Of a DNA stretch of 64,000 nt, positions 44,492 through 53,106 are shown piece by piece. Location: NCBI RefSeq assembly GCF_014698045.1, contig NZ_JACJSE010000009.1:124001-188000 (forward strand), given 5' to 3'. The translations under genes were made by a program, and so were the position numbers. The notes beneath the pieces were generated by a model. It did not search any database. It had not been told where the DNA came from and saw nothing but the letters and a program-made list of their open reading frames with translations. The stretch comes from Aulosira sp. FACHB-615. Lineage in GTDB: Bacteria > Cyanobacteriota > Cyanobacteriia > Cyanobacteriales > Nostocaceae. The number at the start of each line of letters is the position of its first letter. Position 1 is the first letter of the stretch.

Positions 44492-45874
44492 TTAAAATTC
44501 ACCAATTCTCAAATTGTAATAAACACTTAAAAACCAGTTGTCAAAATTAATATTTCTATCTGTAGAATCCCCAAAGCTAAAACCACTTTGTACATTTAAA
44601 TTACTAGAGTTTGATACTCGGTAAATTACATGGACAAACAAGCGGTGATAATTGTCGTTGCGTTGTCGTTGTGTAAAATCAGCAAGGGTTAATTGATAGT
44701 TAATTCCAACTTGTAGCGGCTCTTGTAAAGCATAACTCAGAGATAACCAGAAATTATTAATTAGCCGACTACGGTTATTAGGTTCCGAAAAATTGGCACT
44801 AAACTCGTAAAAGCTATCTAGGTTTAATCTAGAATTAATAGGATCTCTTCTGCCTAAAGATACCCTGACTGAATTTTCATCTAAAAAGCGATCGCCTGCT
44901 TGAAACCTGCCAACGCTCTTAGCATAAAAAAACTGTTGGTTATTAAAATCTAATTCGGCATACATCCGAGGTGAGAGTTGTTGATAAATCCCAACATTAA
45001 AATTGATTTGATTATAGTTAAACCTTGATTGATCAATGTAGCGAATTAAATTTCCATTGATTGAACCATTAATATAAGTTTTAGCACCTAAAGGAAAATA
45101 AGCTGAAGCCAGACTCAGACCATAAAAGATTAAGCCATCTTCTCTAGGGAAAAACTCAGAAGCAAAGATGTTATTTGTCTGAAAGTAACCAACATTAGCT
45201 TGTAGGGAACCTATTGGTTTAAACTTGGCTACAGGTGGTTTTGTTTGTGGTACAGGTCTTGGTCTTACCCTTAACTCCAGTTCCCGAAGACTATTAGCAT
45301 TAGATGTTGGCTGTTGTTGGGGTAAAGGTCTTTGTCTAACTCTTAGTTCTAATTCTCGCAGATTATCTGTTTGGGGTTTGGGTTTTTGCCTTAGTTGCAA
45401 AATTCTTCTGAGTCTCTCTAACTGCTCAGTTCTATTGACTGTGGGTTTATTTAACAGTTCTTCGATAATCGTGGGTGAGGACTGGGGAAACTCTCTAGGC
45501 TGTGCTTCTAGCTGTGGTGGTTCATTGGATAGTGGCGGATTGCTAGGTGGAGTTGGACTTTGAGGTAAGGATTCAGTATCAGGTTTTGTTTCAGGGTTAG
45601 ATTGAGATATAAGGATATTTGCTGCTGAATTAAAATTTAGTAGTGGCGATCGCTCTAAATCAAAATTACTTGCCTGAAACTGGCTACTCTGGTAAAACTG
45701 ATAACCTGGCTGGCTATCTGTAGCATATTTTATGTTTGCTTTGTGTTGCTCACCAGAGTTTTTTGAGTTACCAGCCAATACTACATCTACCCCCATACAA
45801 CACTTATTGCCACTAATCACAGCTAATAAAGTTGCAAATAACAGTTTTGTCCAGCCCTGGGATTGCATTAACAT
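44492..45874 (-). CDS. Putative outer-membrane beta-barrel protein with Pro-rich repeat linker
   Basis: This 460-residue protein has a hydrophobic N-terminus (about 8-34) that can serve as signal peptide. A Pro/Ser/Asn-rich linker (about 95-215) carries two copies of the unit LRELELRVRxRPxPQ. A C-terminal half follows (about 225-460) with alternating aromatic-polar strands (for example YAELDFNNQQFFYAKSVG) and the final residues YYNLRIGEF. A terminal Phe after alternating hydrophobics is the usual outer-membrane assembly signal. I do not recognise a named family. It is divergent from the FecR-repeat gene across about 260 bases, suggesting a shared control region and possibly a common surface role. 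Confidence 0.7.
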   Translation of the reverse strand: MLMQSQGWTKLLFATLLAVISGNKCCMGVDVVLAGNSKNSGEQHKANIKYATDSQPGYQFYQSSQFQASNFDLERSPLLNFNSAANILISQSNPETKPDTESLPQSPTPPSNPPLSNEPPQLEAQPREFPQSSPTIIEELLNKPTVNRTEQLERLRRILQLRQKPKPQTDNLRELELRVRQRPLPQQQPTSNANSLRELELRVRPRPVPQTKPPVAKFKPIGSLQANVGYFQTNNIFASEFFPREDGLIFYGLSLASAYFPLGAKTYINGSINGNLIRYIDQSRFNYNQINFNVGIYQQLSPRMYAELDFNNQQFFYAKSVGRFQAGDRFLDENSVRVSLGRRDPINSRLNLDSFYEFSANFSEPNNRSRLINNFWLSLSYALQEPLQVGINYQLTLADFTQRQRNDNYHRLFVHVIYRVSNSSNLNVQSGFSFGDSTDRNINFDNWFLSVYYNLRIGEF

Positions 45875-46134
45875 TTATATTTTATAGACAACAGAATTCA
45901 CCATTCAGTCTGATTATCAAAAGACAACGATTATTACCTTTTCAAAATTAATTATTTGATTTTAATATTTTTTGATAATTTTTATTACCTTGATTTATAA
46001 CAAAATTTCGCTAAAATTTTCAATGAATACAAAAAAATTTAGTGATAAAACTCACAAACCAATAAGTAAATCTAATATCTCAAAATCTATCTTCAGTTGG
46101 TGTGGTCTCAGGTAATTTATCCAGCATTCAAGCG

Positions 46135-48039
46135 ATGTCTTTGAAATTTGTTGCCTTATTGATAGTGAGTGTGTGGGGAGTGAACATGATGCCTTTGTCG
46201 GCGATCGCGTCTACTCCTCTGACTCGCGCCGAGATTCAAAATCTGCGAAATTTAGTACAATTACTGCCGCAGAATCATAAAAAGCGCCCAGCACGTAAAT
46301 TAGATCCAATAACTCCTGGTGATGGTTTGTCAACAGGTAGAGCATCTTTGGCTGATTTACGTTTTAACGATGGTTCCCTAGCAAGGGTTGGAGAAAGAGC
46401 AGTATTTCAATTCTTGCCCAAAACTAGAAATTTTCGGCTGTCCAACGGGACAGTACTGTTACTGATTCCACCAGGAAAAGGACAGACACGCATACAAACA
46501 CCAAGCGCGGCCGCTGCTATTCGTGGTTCAGCATTATTTGTCCGCTATGACAAACAAACAGACACCACAATTGTTGGGGCGCTGACAAATAGCGGTATCG
46601 AAGTATTTAATCAAGCAGCCTCTCAAAATCAGGTGTTAGCAGCAGGACAACTGATGGTCATCGTGAAAGGTGAATTCCGGGGCTTATATGATTTTGATCT
46701 GAAAACTTTTTATGAAACCAGTGATTTAGTAGAAGGATTAGATTTAACTAAGCAAAATAGTACAGCTAACCCTGACCCAGCGATCGCTAGTGTTCAATCT
46801 GAAATTATCGCAGCATTAGCAACACAAATGCCTCTAGTCGGTCAAGGAGTCATTGAAAATCCATCTTTTATGGAGTTATCTGGTAATAACTCTTCTAACT
46901 CATCTGACCAAAATCAGGAGTCAGATAATTCTTCAGTAGATTCTTTTGTCAATACTGGAGAAGTAATATCAGACACTACGCGCAATACCAGCAACAATGA
47001 AATAAGTCTGCCAAGTAATATTGATAATCCTGGTAATCCCGGCGGCAATACTGGTGGCAACACTGGTGGCAATACTGGTGGCAACACTGGTGGCAATACT
47101 GGTGGCAACACTGGCGGCAATACTGGTGGCAACACTGGTGGCAATACTGGCGGTAACACTGGCGGCAACACTGGTGGCAATACTGGTGGCAACACTGGTG
47201 GTAACACTGGCGGTAACACTGGCGGTAACACTGGGGATGATCACAGTGGTAATCACAGTGGCAACCCTGGTGATGATCACAGTGGTAATCCAGGTGGTAA
47301 TCACAGTGGCAACCCTGGTGATGATCACAGTGGTAATCCAGGTGGTAATCACAGTGGTAATCCAGGTGGTAATCACAGTGGTAATCCAGGTGGTAATCAC
47401 AGTGGTAACCCTGGTGATGATCACAGTGGTAACCCTGGTGATGATCACAGTGGTAATCCAGGTGGTAATCACAGTGGTAATCCAGGTGGTAATCACAGTG
47501 GCAACCCTGGTGATGATCACAGTGGTAATCCAAGCGGAAACCCAGGTGGCAACCCAGGTGGCAACCCAGGTGGCAACCCAGGTGGCAACCCAGGTGGCAA
47601 CCCAGGCGGTAATCCAGGTGGCAACCCAGGTGGTAATCCAGGTGGCAACCCAGGTGGTAATCCAGGTGGCAACCCAGGTGGCAACCCAGGTGGCAACCCA
47701 GGTGGCAACCCAGGTGGCAACCCAGGTGGCAATCCAGGCGGCAACCCAGGTGGCAACCCAGGTGGCAATCCAGGTGGCAACCCAGGTGGCAATCCAGGTG
47801 GCAATCCAGGCGGTAATCCCGGCGGTAATCCAGGTGGCAACCCAGGCGGAAACCCAGGCGGTAATCCAGGGGGTAATCCCGGTGGCAACCCAGGCGGTAA
47901 TCCCGGCAACCCAGGTGGCAACCCAGGCGGTAATCCCGGCAACCCCGATGGAAACCCAGGTGGTAATCCCGGCGGTGATGATACTGGTGGTGGTCATTCT
48001 GGAGGGAGACCACTAGAAGGAGATTTCCCCCCACCTTAA
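46135..48039 (+). CDS. Secreted FecR-domain protein with long Gly-Asn-Pro/Thr repeat tail
   Basis: I choose the ATG at 46135 (634 residues); the open frame extends to a GTG at 46102. A signal peptide (about 1-25, LKFVALLIVSVWGVNMM) precedes a FecR-type beta domain (about 60-170: RVGERAVFQFLP, GTVLLLIPPGKGQTRI, AAAIRGSALFVRYD), which in this setting is usually an extracellular or periplasmic module rather than the iron sensor. An Asn/Ser-rich linker follows. From about residue 300 to 615 the protein is tandem repeats in three blocks: GGNT units, then HSGNPGDD/HSGNPGGN units, then GGNP units. It ends GGGHSGGRPLEGDFPPP. Likely a cell-surface or matrix protein; function unknown. Confidence 0.85.
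   Translation: MSLKFVALLIVSVWGVNMMPLSAIASTPLTRAEIQNLRNLVQLLPQNHKKRPARKLDPITPGDGLSTGRASLADLRFNDGSLARVGERAVFQFLPKTRNFRLSNGTVLLLIPPGKGQTRIQTPSAAAAIRGSALFVRYDKQTDTTIVGALTNSGIEVFNQAASQNQVLAAGQLMVIVKGEFRGLYDFDLKTFYETSDLVEGLDLTKQNSTANPDPAIASVQSEIIAALATQMPLVGQGVIENPSFMELSGNNSSNSSDQNQESDNSSVDSFVNTGEVISDTTRNTSNNEISLPSNIDNPGNPGGNTGGNTGGNTGGNTGGNTGGNTGGNTGGNTGGNTGGNTGGNTGGNTGGNTGGNTGGNTGGNTGDDHSGNHSGNPGDDHSGNPGGNHSGNPGDDHSGNPGGNHSGNPGGNHSGNPGGNHSGNPGDDHSGNPGDDHSGNPGGNHSGNPGGNHSGNPGDDHSGNPSGNPGGNPGGNPGGNPGGNPGGNPGGNPGGNPGGNPGGNPGGNPGGNPGGNPGGNPGGNPGGNPGGNPGGNPGGNPGGNPGGNPGGNPGGNPGGNPGGNPGGNPGGNPGGNPGGNPGGNPGGNPGNPGGNPGGNPGNPDGNPGGNPGGDDTGGGHSGGRPLEGDFPPP
47038..47980 (+). repeat. Coding tandem repeats, 12-base units in three blocks
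   Basis: Block 1 (about 47038-47235) is GGTGGCAACACT-type. Block 2 (about 47236-47535) mixes CACAGTGGTAATCCA-type and GATGATCACAGTGG units. Block 3 (about 47536-47980) is GGTGGCAACCCA-type. Third-position variants are few and patchy, which points to recent slippage or unequal exchange. All six frames stay largely open, creating long false antisense frames. Confidence 0.9.
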
Positions 48040-48163
48040 ACCTTTGAATGGTTATAAATAATACAAGTTCGCGCAGGGTTAAGACGATCGCTTTGGAAAG
48101 GTTTTAACCCTCTTCGTAAGTCTGCACTTTTCCCTGTTCCTTTTAATTTCAATAACTACAGTC

Positions 48164-48796
48164 TTGCAATACATTTACCTTCATGGGTTTGCTTCTAGCC
48201 CTAAATCTGCTAAAGCCCAGGCGATGAGCGATCGCTTTCAAACAATTCCAATACAGCTAAATATTCCTGATCTTAATGCTGGCAATTTTTCTCAGTTGAC
48301 AATTACCCGCCAAATCAATCAAGTAGCAGCACTCTTGGATAATTCTGAAGCAGTTACATTAATCGGTTCTAGTTTGGGTGGTTTGGTGTCTGCTCATTTG
48401 GCACAACAACACAAGCAAGTGCAACGCTTAATTTTGTTAGCACCTGCTTTTGGCTTTTTATCTCATTGGTTGCCGAAGCTAGGAGATGAAGCAATGAAGC
48501 GTTGGCAACAAGAAAAATATCTCATGATTTACCACTATGGGGAAGCGCGATCGCTGCCTCTAAGTTACGATTTCGTGACAGATGCCCAGCAATACCAAGA
48601 GGATATCTTACAGCGTCTAGTGCCAACGCTGATTCTGCACGGTAAACAAGATGAGGTGATTCCAATTACAGCCAGTCGTAACTTTGCAAACTCACGCCCT
48701 TGGGTAAAGTTAATAGAACTTGAGAGTGATCATGCTTTAGGTAATGTCACAGCCGAAATTTGGCAAGCAATTCGCCTCTTTTGTCAGTTACCGTAA
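48164..48796 (+). CDS. YqiA-like alpha/beta-hydrolase esterase
   Basis: The 210-residue protein fits the YqiA/UPF0227 esterase group: YIYLHGFASSPKSAKA at the start (oxyanion region), nucleophile elbow GSSLGG near 69-74, Asp in LHGKQDEVIP near 165-174 and His in ESDHALG near 191-197, so the catalytic triad is complete. The start appears to be TTG at 48164, since the usual family N-terminus begins right at the LHGF strand and the next ATG (48224) would remove it. It lies 74 bases upstream of hisC on the same strand. Substrate unknown. Confidence 0.85.
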   Translation: MQYIYLHGFASSPKSAKAQAMSDRFQTIPIQLNIPDLNAGNFSQLTITRQINQVAALLDNSEAVTLIGSSLGGLVSAHLAQQHKQVQRLILLAPAFGFLSHWLPKLGDEAMKRWQQEKYLMIYHYGEARSLPLSYDFVTDAQQYQEDILQRLVPTLILHGKQDEVIPITASRNFANSRPWVKLIELESDHALGNVTAEIWQAIRLFCQLP

Positions 48797-48869
48797 AACG
48801 GTAAAATATGAAACCTACCAACAAGCACTCTCTTAGTCATAAGAACACAAATGACTATCGACTAAAATT

Positions 48870-50030
48870 ATGCTTCCTTTTATTCGGTCAGATTTAGCCC
48901 AATTTACAGCTTACAAACCTCACCCTAGCAGCAATACAGCAGAACCAGTCGCCACCCAGTTTGATCGACTGGATACCAATGAAAGTCCTGATGATTTGCC
49001 CCCTGAACTCAAAGAAAAATTAGCCTGGACATATCAACAAGTTATCGAAACTAATCGCTATCCTGATGGCGGCCATGAGTCACTCAAAGATGCGATCACA
49101 GAATATGTCAATGAATCAGCTAATCTTGTCTCATCACCGTTGACTGGGGCTAATATTTCTGTGGGTAATGGTTCCGATGAACTCATTCGCTCTTTATTAA
49201 TCGCCACCTGTCTGGGCGGAGAAGGTTCCATCTTAGTTGCCAATCCCACTTTTTCGATGTACGGCATTTTAGCCCAAACCTTGGGTATCAAAGTGGTGTC
49301 AGTCGGCAGAGATGAAACAAACTTTGAAATTGACCTCAAAGCCGCACAAACAGCCATTATCCAAACCCAAAATCCACCTATTCGGGTAGTTTTTGTTGTA
49401 CATCCCAATTCTCCCACCGCTAATCCACTCACTGCGGCAGAATTAGCATGGCTAAAAAGTTTACCAGAGGAAATTTTAGTAGTAATCGATGAAGCTTACT
49501 TTGAGTTTAGCCAAAATACTTTAGTGGGTGAATTAACGCAGCGTCCGAATTGGATAATACTACGAACTTTTTCTAAAGCTTTCCGTTTAGCTGCCTTGCG
49601 TGTGGGTTATTGTATTGCTCATCCAGAAGCGATCGCCATTTTAGAGAAAGTCCGCTTGCCTTATAATCTACCAAGCTTTTCACTAGCCGCCGCGTTAGTA
49701 GCTTTACAAAATCGTCAACTCTTACTGAGTTCAGTTACACAAACTCTCAATGAGCGTCACAAGTTGACAGCAGTTTTGGCACAACATCCTGACTTGCAAG
49801 TATCAGATAGTGCAGCTAACTTTCTTTATGTACGTCTCAAACCTAATGGTTCCACCACCCAAAATCTTACCCTACAAAATTTACACCAACAACTCAGCAA
49901 CTCTGGAACTCTTGTTAGACTACTGAGTGAGGGATTACGAATCACAATTGGGACTCCCGCCGAAAATTCCCGTACCTGGGAAAGACTACAAGCTGCCATA
50001 GTAAATTGTAACGCTGGAGCTAGTAATTGA
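48870..50030 (+). CDS. hisC: Histidinol-phosphate aminotransferase
   Basis: HisC transaminates imidazole-acetol phosphate in histidine synthesis and uses PLP. The 386-residue protein is a class I/II aminotransferase with LDTNESPDDLPPELK near the N-terminus, ISVGNGSDELI (PLP phosphate site), VFVVHPNSPTANPL, VVIDEAYFEF and the Schiff-base lysine in RTFSKAFRLAALRVGY (Lys236). RITIGTPAEN near the end holds the substrate-binding Arg. Cyanobacteria often have two hisC-like genes, and which one serves histidine cannot be told here. The end overlaps the convergent gene at 50020 by 11 bases. Confidence 0.92.
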   Translation: MLPFIRSDLAQFTAYKPHPSSNTAEPVATQFDRLDTNESPDDLPPELKEKLAWTYQQVIETNRYPDGGHESLKDAITEYVNESANLVSSPLTGANISVGNGSDELIRSLLIATCLGGEGSILVANPTFSMYGILAQTLGIKVVSVGRDETNFEIDLKAAQTAIIQTQNPPIRVVFVVHPNSPTANPLTAAELAWLKSLPEEILVVIDEAYFEFSQNTLVGELTQRPNWIILRTFSKAFRLAALRVGYCIAHPEAIAILEKVRLPYNLPSFSLAAALVALQNRQLLLSSVTQTLNERHKLTAVLAQHPDLQVSDSAANFLYVRLKPNGSTTQNLTLQNLHQQLSNSGTLVRLLSEGLRITIGTPAENSRTWERLQAAIVNCNAGASN

Positions 50031-50574
50031 ATCTGCCATCAACGTCACTACCAAAACGACGTACCATCCTCACAGTTTGAGGAAATACACCCACTAAAAG
50101 CGCAAAGGCTGCATCTGGTAAATCAGCCACTATTTCTGCTGGAAAATATTGGTCAAACTGATCTAAAATCTTTTGGACTCGCTGTTGCGGCGCAGGATTT
50201 TCGGTAATTTGCTTGATTAAGCGAATCCATTGTCGCCGAATTAAGTAAGCTTTCTGGCGTTCCTCATAAGATTCGGTATCTAACAAAGATAAATTGCCGA
50301 TAGGCAGAACCATCTGGCAATCACTATCATATTCTCCACCAACTGCTGCGCCTGGGCCAGCAAATTCTGCATGGTAGCGTTTAAAAAGTATTAACCCATT
50401 CCGCTTGCGACTATTGACAATCAAAACTTTCCCGCTATGTAGAAGGTTTAAAGTATCCGAGCCGCAAGATTGCTCAGTTCCATCTGACATAACAAGATGG
50501 TTCAGAAAACTGGTTTCAGGGTAATAAGTTGATACCATAGCGGTTTGATAGCGCGTTGGTTGTTCGCTATCCAT
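50020..50574 (-). CDS. Conserved cyanobacterial hypothetical protein
   Basis: I take the ATG at 50574 (MDSEQPTRYQ, 184 residues); a TTG at 50619 would add 15. The N-terminal half is a beta-rich unit (SGKVLIVNSRKRNGLILFKR, GGEYDSDCQMVLPIGNLSLL). The C-terminal half is helical, with Arg-rich RRQWIRLIKQITENPAPQQR and a segment LPDAAFALLVGVFPQTVRMVRR that could be a helix-turn-helix. I do not recognise a family. No membrane segment or signal. Its 3' end overlaps hisC tail to tail. Confidence 0.65.
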   Translation of the reverse strand: MDSEQPTRYQTAMVSTYYPETSFLNHLVMSDGTEQSCGSDTLNLLHSGKVLIVNSRKRNGLILFKRYHAEFAGPGAAVGGEYDSDCQMVLPIGNLSLLDTESYEERQKAYLIRRQWIRLIKQITENPAPQQRVQKILDQFDQYFPAEIVADLPDAAFALLVGVFPQTVRMVRRFGSDVDGRFNY

Positions 50575-50619
50575 GTTTTCTATAACTTTGGAATAATTTG
50601 GTAGTTCGATGCACGTCAA

Positions 50620-51418
50620 GCAGTAACTTGGTTTTAAATCAAATTAGTTTTTTTGGTTATCTTAACTATCGAGAACTTTTTGTTCAAAATTAATAACAAA
50701 GATGAATCAGATTTCACTCTGTAGTTATGTAACCATATTTTATGAGATATAGCTGAATTTGTCTGCCAACTAAACTCTCAAAAAATTAAAGTTTTTATAA
50801 AGATGAATAAAATGAATACAAAGTTATTATGAGGAATATTTTATTTAGCGTAATTTTACCGATGGCTTCCACATATTGGATATTATATATTAAAAAATTT
50901 AGATTAGACGTTGATGAAATAAGGTATAAGTCGTTATTTGAGAGCCGTTGAAAATATAAAGCATTTTCTCTCAGAATAGCAAGTAAATCTAGGCTTGATT
51001 TTCTATTTACCGTTTCTACAACTACTGGAGATAAAACAAATTATTAATTACTATAATAATTTGTTTTATTTTTTGCCATTATCCTTACAGACAGAGAGTT
51101 GTGTGCATTAAACAGGATTTTTTTGTGTAATGTTTTTTCAAAAATTAAATAAAAATCTTAATATCTAAAAGATATATTTTAGGGAAACTCATAGAAAAAT
51201 AACTTTACCTACAGTCTACGATTCAGATTCATTTATTTTAATGAGTGATTATACAGTTTTGTCCATCAAAAACTAACTTAGACTTAAAACATAGGTTAAA
51301 AATCTTAAGTGTTAATTCTGATAGAAGAATCTAAATATAAGTTCCAACTGCGCTCCCTACATCTTTCTACCATCACCTAAAATATATTCACGGCAACTTC
51401 TGGTTCAAAATCCAGGAG
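50620..51418. other. About 800-base AT-rich spacer
   Basis: No gene is supported. A 40-codon frame from 50829 (MRNILFSVIL) is hydrophobic but has no ribosome-binding site and nothing to compare with. A CAGGAGTCAG repeat word sits near 51414. Confidence 0.4.
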
Positions 51419-52036
51419 TCAGCACTCTGAATTTGGTAGTAAGCGTTTATGCAATAAGATTTGACGAGATTGCTGGAAAAAGAAAAAATTCCAATTTGAC
51501 TCTACTTTACATATCTTGTAACCTAACTTGAAATATAACTGCCGTGCCTGATGGTTATCTTCTAAAACATGGAGATATAAATCTTGAAAACCCCATTCCT
51601 CGCAAAGTTTTTCGCAACTTAGCAGTAGCTTTGAGGCGACACCATGCCGCCGATATTTCTGGTCAACAGCCAAATTAGACAAATAAAGAAAACTTTTGCC
51701 ATTTTTCTTCCATGAGTCAGGGAAACGCACTCCCAACTCTACAGTTCCCACTAGGTTATTAGCACCACTAACAGTGGTGTGAACAGCAACTAAACAAGTG
51801 TGATGGGGTGCAGCTGAGGATAAACGATTTCTGAAGTCTTCGTAGATACCCAGGCGTAACAACGGAAAAGCCCATCCCCAGAAACCAGTTTGGGAGTGAA
51901 AGCTTTCTGCAATAATCTGAGAAATAGCTGTTAAATCAGTAGCTGTAGCTGCACGAATTTGGAATTGTTGACCAGCTTGTTCTGCGGCTGATGTCAATGG
52001 TTGTTCGTGAGATGAGTCAAAAAACCAGGATGTCAA
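51419..52036 (-). CDS. GNAT-family N-acetyltransferase
   Basis: This 205-residue protein has the GNAT core at about 25-185: the acetyl-CoA-binding motif KYRRHGVASKLL (R/Q-x-x-G-x-A pattern) near 130-141, preceded by the strand FLYLSNLAVDQ and followed by DLYLHVLEDNHQARQLYFKLGY. The start is TTG at 52036; no ATG precedes the domain. The acceptor substrate (small molecule or protein N-terminus) cannot be deduced. It is isolated between two long spacers. Confidence 0.85.
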   Translation of the reverse strand: MTSWFFDSSHEQPLTSAAEQAGQQFQIRAATATDLTAISQIIAESFHSQTGFWGWAFPLLRLGIYEDFRNRLSSAAPHHTCLVAVHTTVSGANNLVGTVELGVRFPDSWKKNGKSFLYLSNLAVDQKYRRHGVASKLLLSCEKLCEEWGFQDLYLHVLEDNHQARQLYFKLGYKICKVESNWNFFFFQQSRQILLHKRLLPNSEC

Positions 52037-53106
52037 GGCTAGTTTATTATTAGTTAATTGTATTTTACAAAAATTTTCTCAAATATTCTAAAACACCGTT
52101 TGCTACCTTCAATACAATTATTTTATTTACTTGCATATCAGGAAATTATCTCGGTAGCAGAGGTTCTTCTGTAAGTAAATAACATACTTAGCATCATTTT
52201 GGGCAACAAGAACATCAATTGTCACAACCATTGAAAAATTCAGGAGTCAGAATTAATCATTAGAGGAAAAAGACCCACCACTGAATTTTAGACAGCTTTT
52301 CGACCACTTCTGAGGATGATACTAAGTTGCTTTCAGAAATAGTATTCTGATTCCTCACTCCCACTACAGGTTGTAGATACTTTGTAGACAACATCTGTAA
52401 AACTTAGGATGAAGAATTGTTTTTATCTTATAAAACTAAAAAGCTATATAGTAATCTAGCTAAAAATATAGATGACTACCGTATTTATACTGAAAAAATA
52501 TCTGAAATATTTTTGGGATAATAAAGCAGTTATTTTTTAGCGATCGCCTAGATAAACTAAGTACATGCTGTAATAGTTAAAGCAGCATTAATCTGTGACA
52601 GCCCCATGTCACTTTTCTCACTGGTGGTTATGATTGCTAAATTAGAACAAGTAATAAGTCTAATAGTATACTTTGCCTTTAACACTCATCGTTGTGACCT
52701 AGCTCACTCTCCTATGAACAAAATAAATAAAATTTACTTGCAAATGTTATTACAACGACGACAAAGGGCAAACTTAATATGCAGCTTCAGTTAGCTTTTC
52801 CAGCAGACCTGAATGTTGTATGTCACCCGCACAAGTTTTCACAGGAGGTGAAACCAGACTTGAAAAGCAAGCATCTACTCTGTAGTACAAAAACCAACCA
52901 TCCCAAAAACTGTGCTGTATCAGAGACAGTGGCAAAAATTACCACCGATTGAGGCTAATTACTGTGAGTAGATACTCTTACACCCAGCATTTGTGTAGCC
53001 AAAAAACCCGATTGGGCAAAATGCTCTGCTCTTACCTGATTCAGAAAAATTACCTCCTGAGCAGATTATTCTTTATTCAACTGCTGTTGCAGCAGGAAAG
53101 CGGTGC
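52037..53106. other. About 1.07-kb spacer upstream of cyaC
   Basis: The spacer contains a CAGGAGTCAGAAT word (near 52240), an inverted repeat GTGAC-N8-GTCAC (52595-52612) and a GGAGGTGAAACC stretch near 52845. A 62-codon frame at 52606 has no independent support. The length of the leader before cyaC leaves room for regulation, but nothing decisive is visible. Confidence 0.4.
52595..52612. promoter_or_regulatory. GTGAC-N8-GTCAC inverted repeat
   Basis: A perfect 5-bp palindrome with 8-base spacing resembles sites of CRP/NtcA-type dimers in symmetry but fits neither consensus (CRP spacing is shorter, NtcA uses GTA-N8-TAC). It lies about 500 bases before cyaC. Weak candidate. Confidence 0.2.

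Noticed and set aside
47038..47980. CRISPR-like appearance of regularly spaced repeats
   Set aside because: The units are 12-15 bases with no unique spacers, and they code in frame for Gly-Asn-Pro/Thr repeats.
46914..48034. Several long antisense frames opposite the FecR protein, rich in Pro-Gly-Leu or Cys-His-Leu
   Set aside because: They are by-products of 12-base repeats that leave all frames open. The plus-strand frame has a signal peptide and a FecR domain.
52606..52794. 62-codon frame in the cyaC upstream region
   Set aside because: It has no ribosome-binding site and no similarity I recognise. The GTGAC palindrome overlaps its start, which fits regulatory DNA better.
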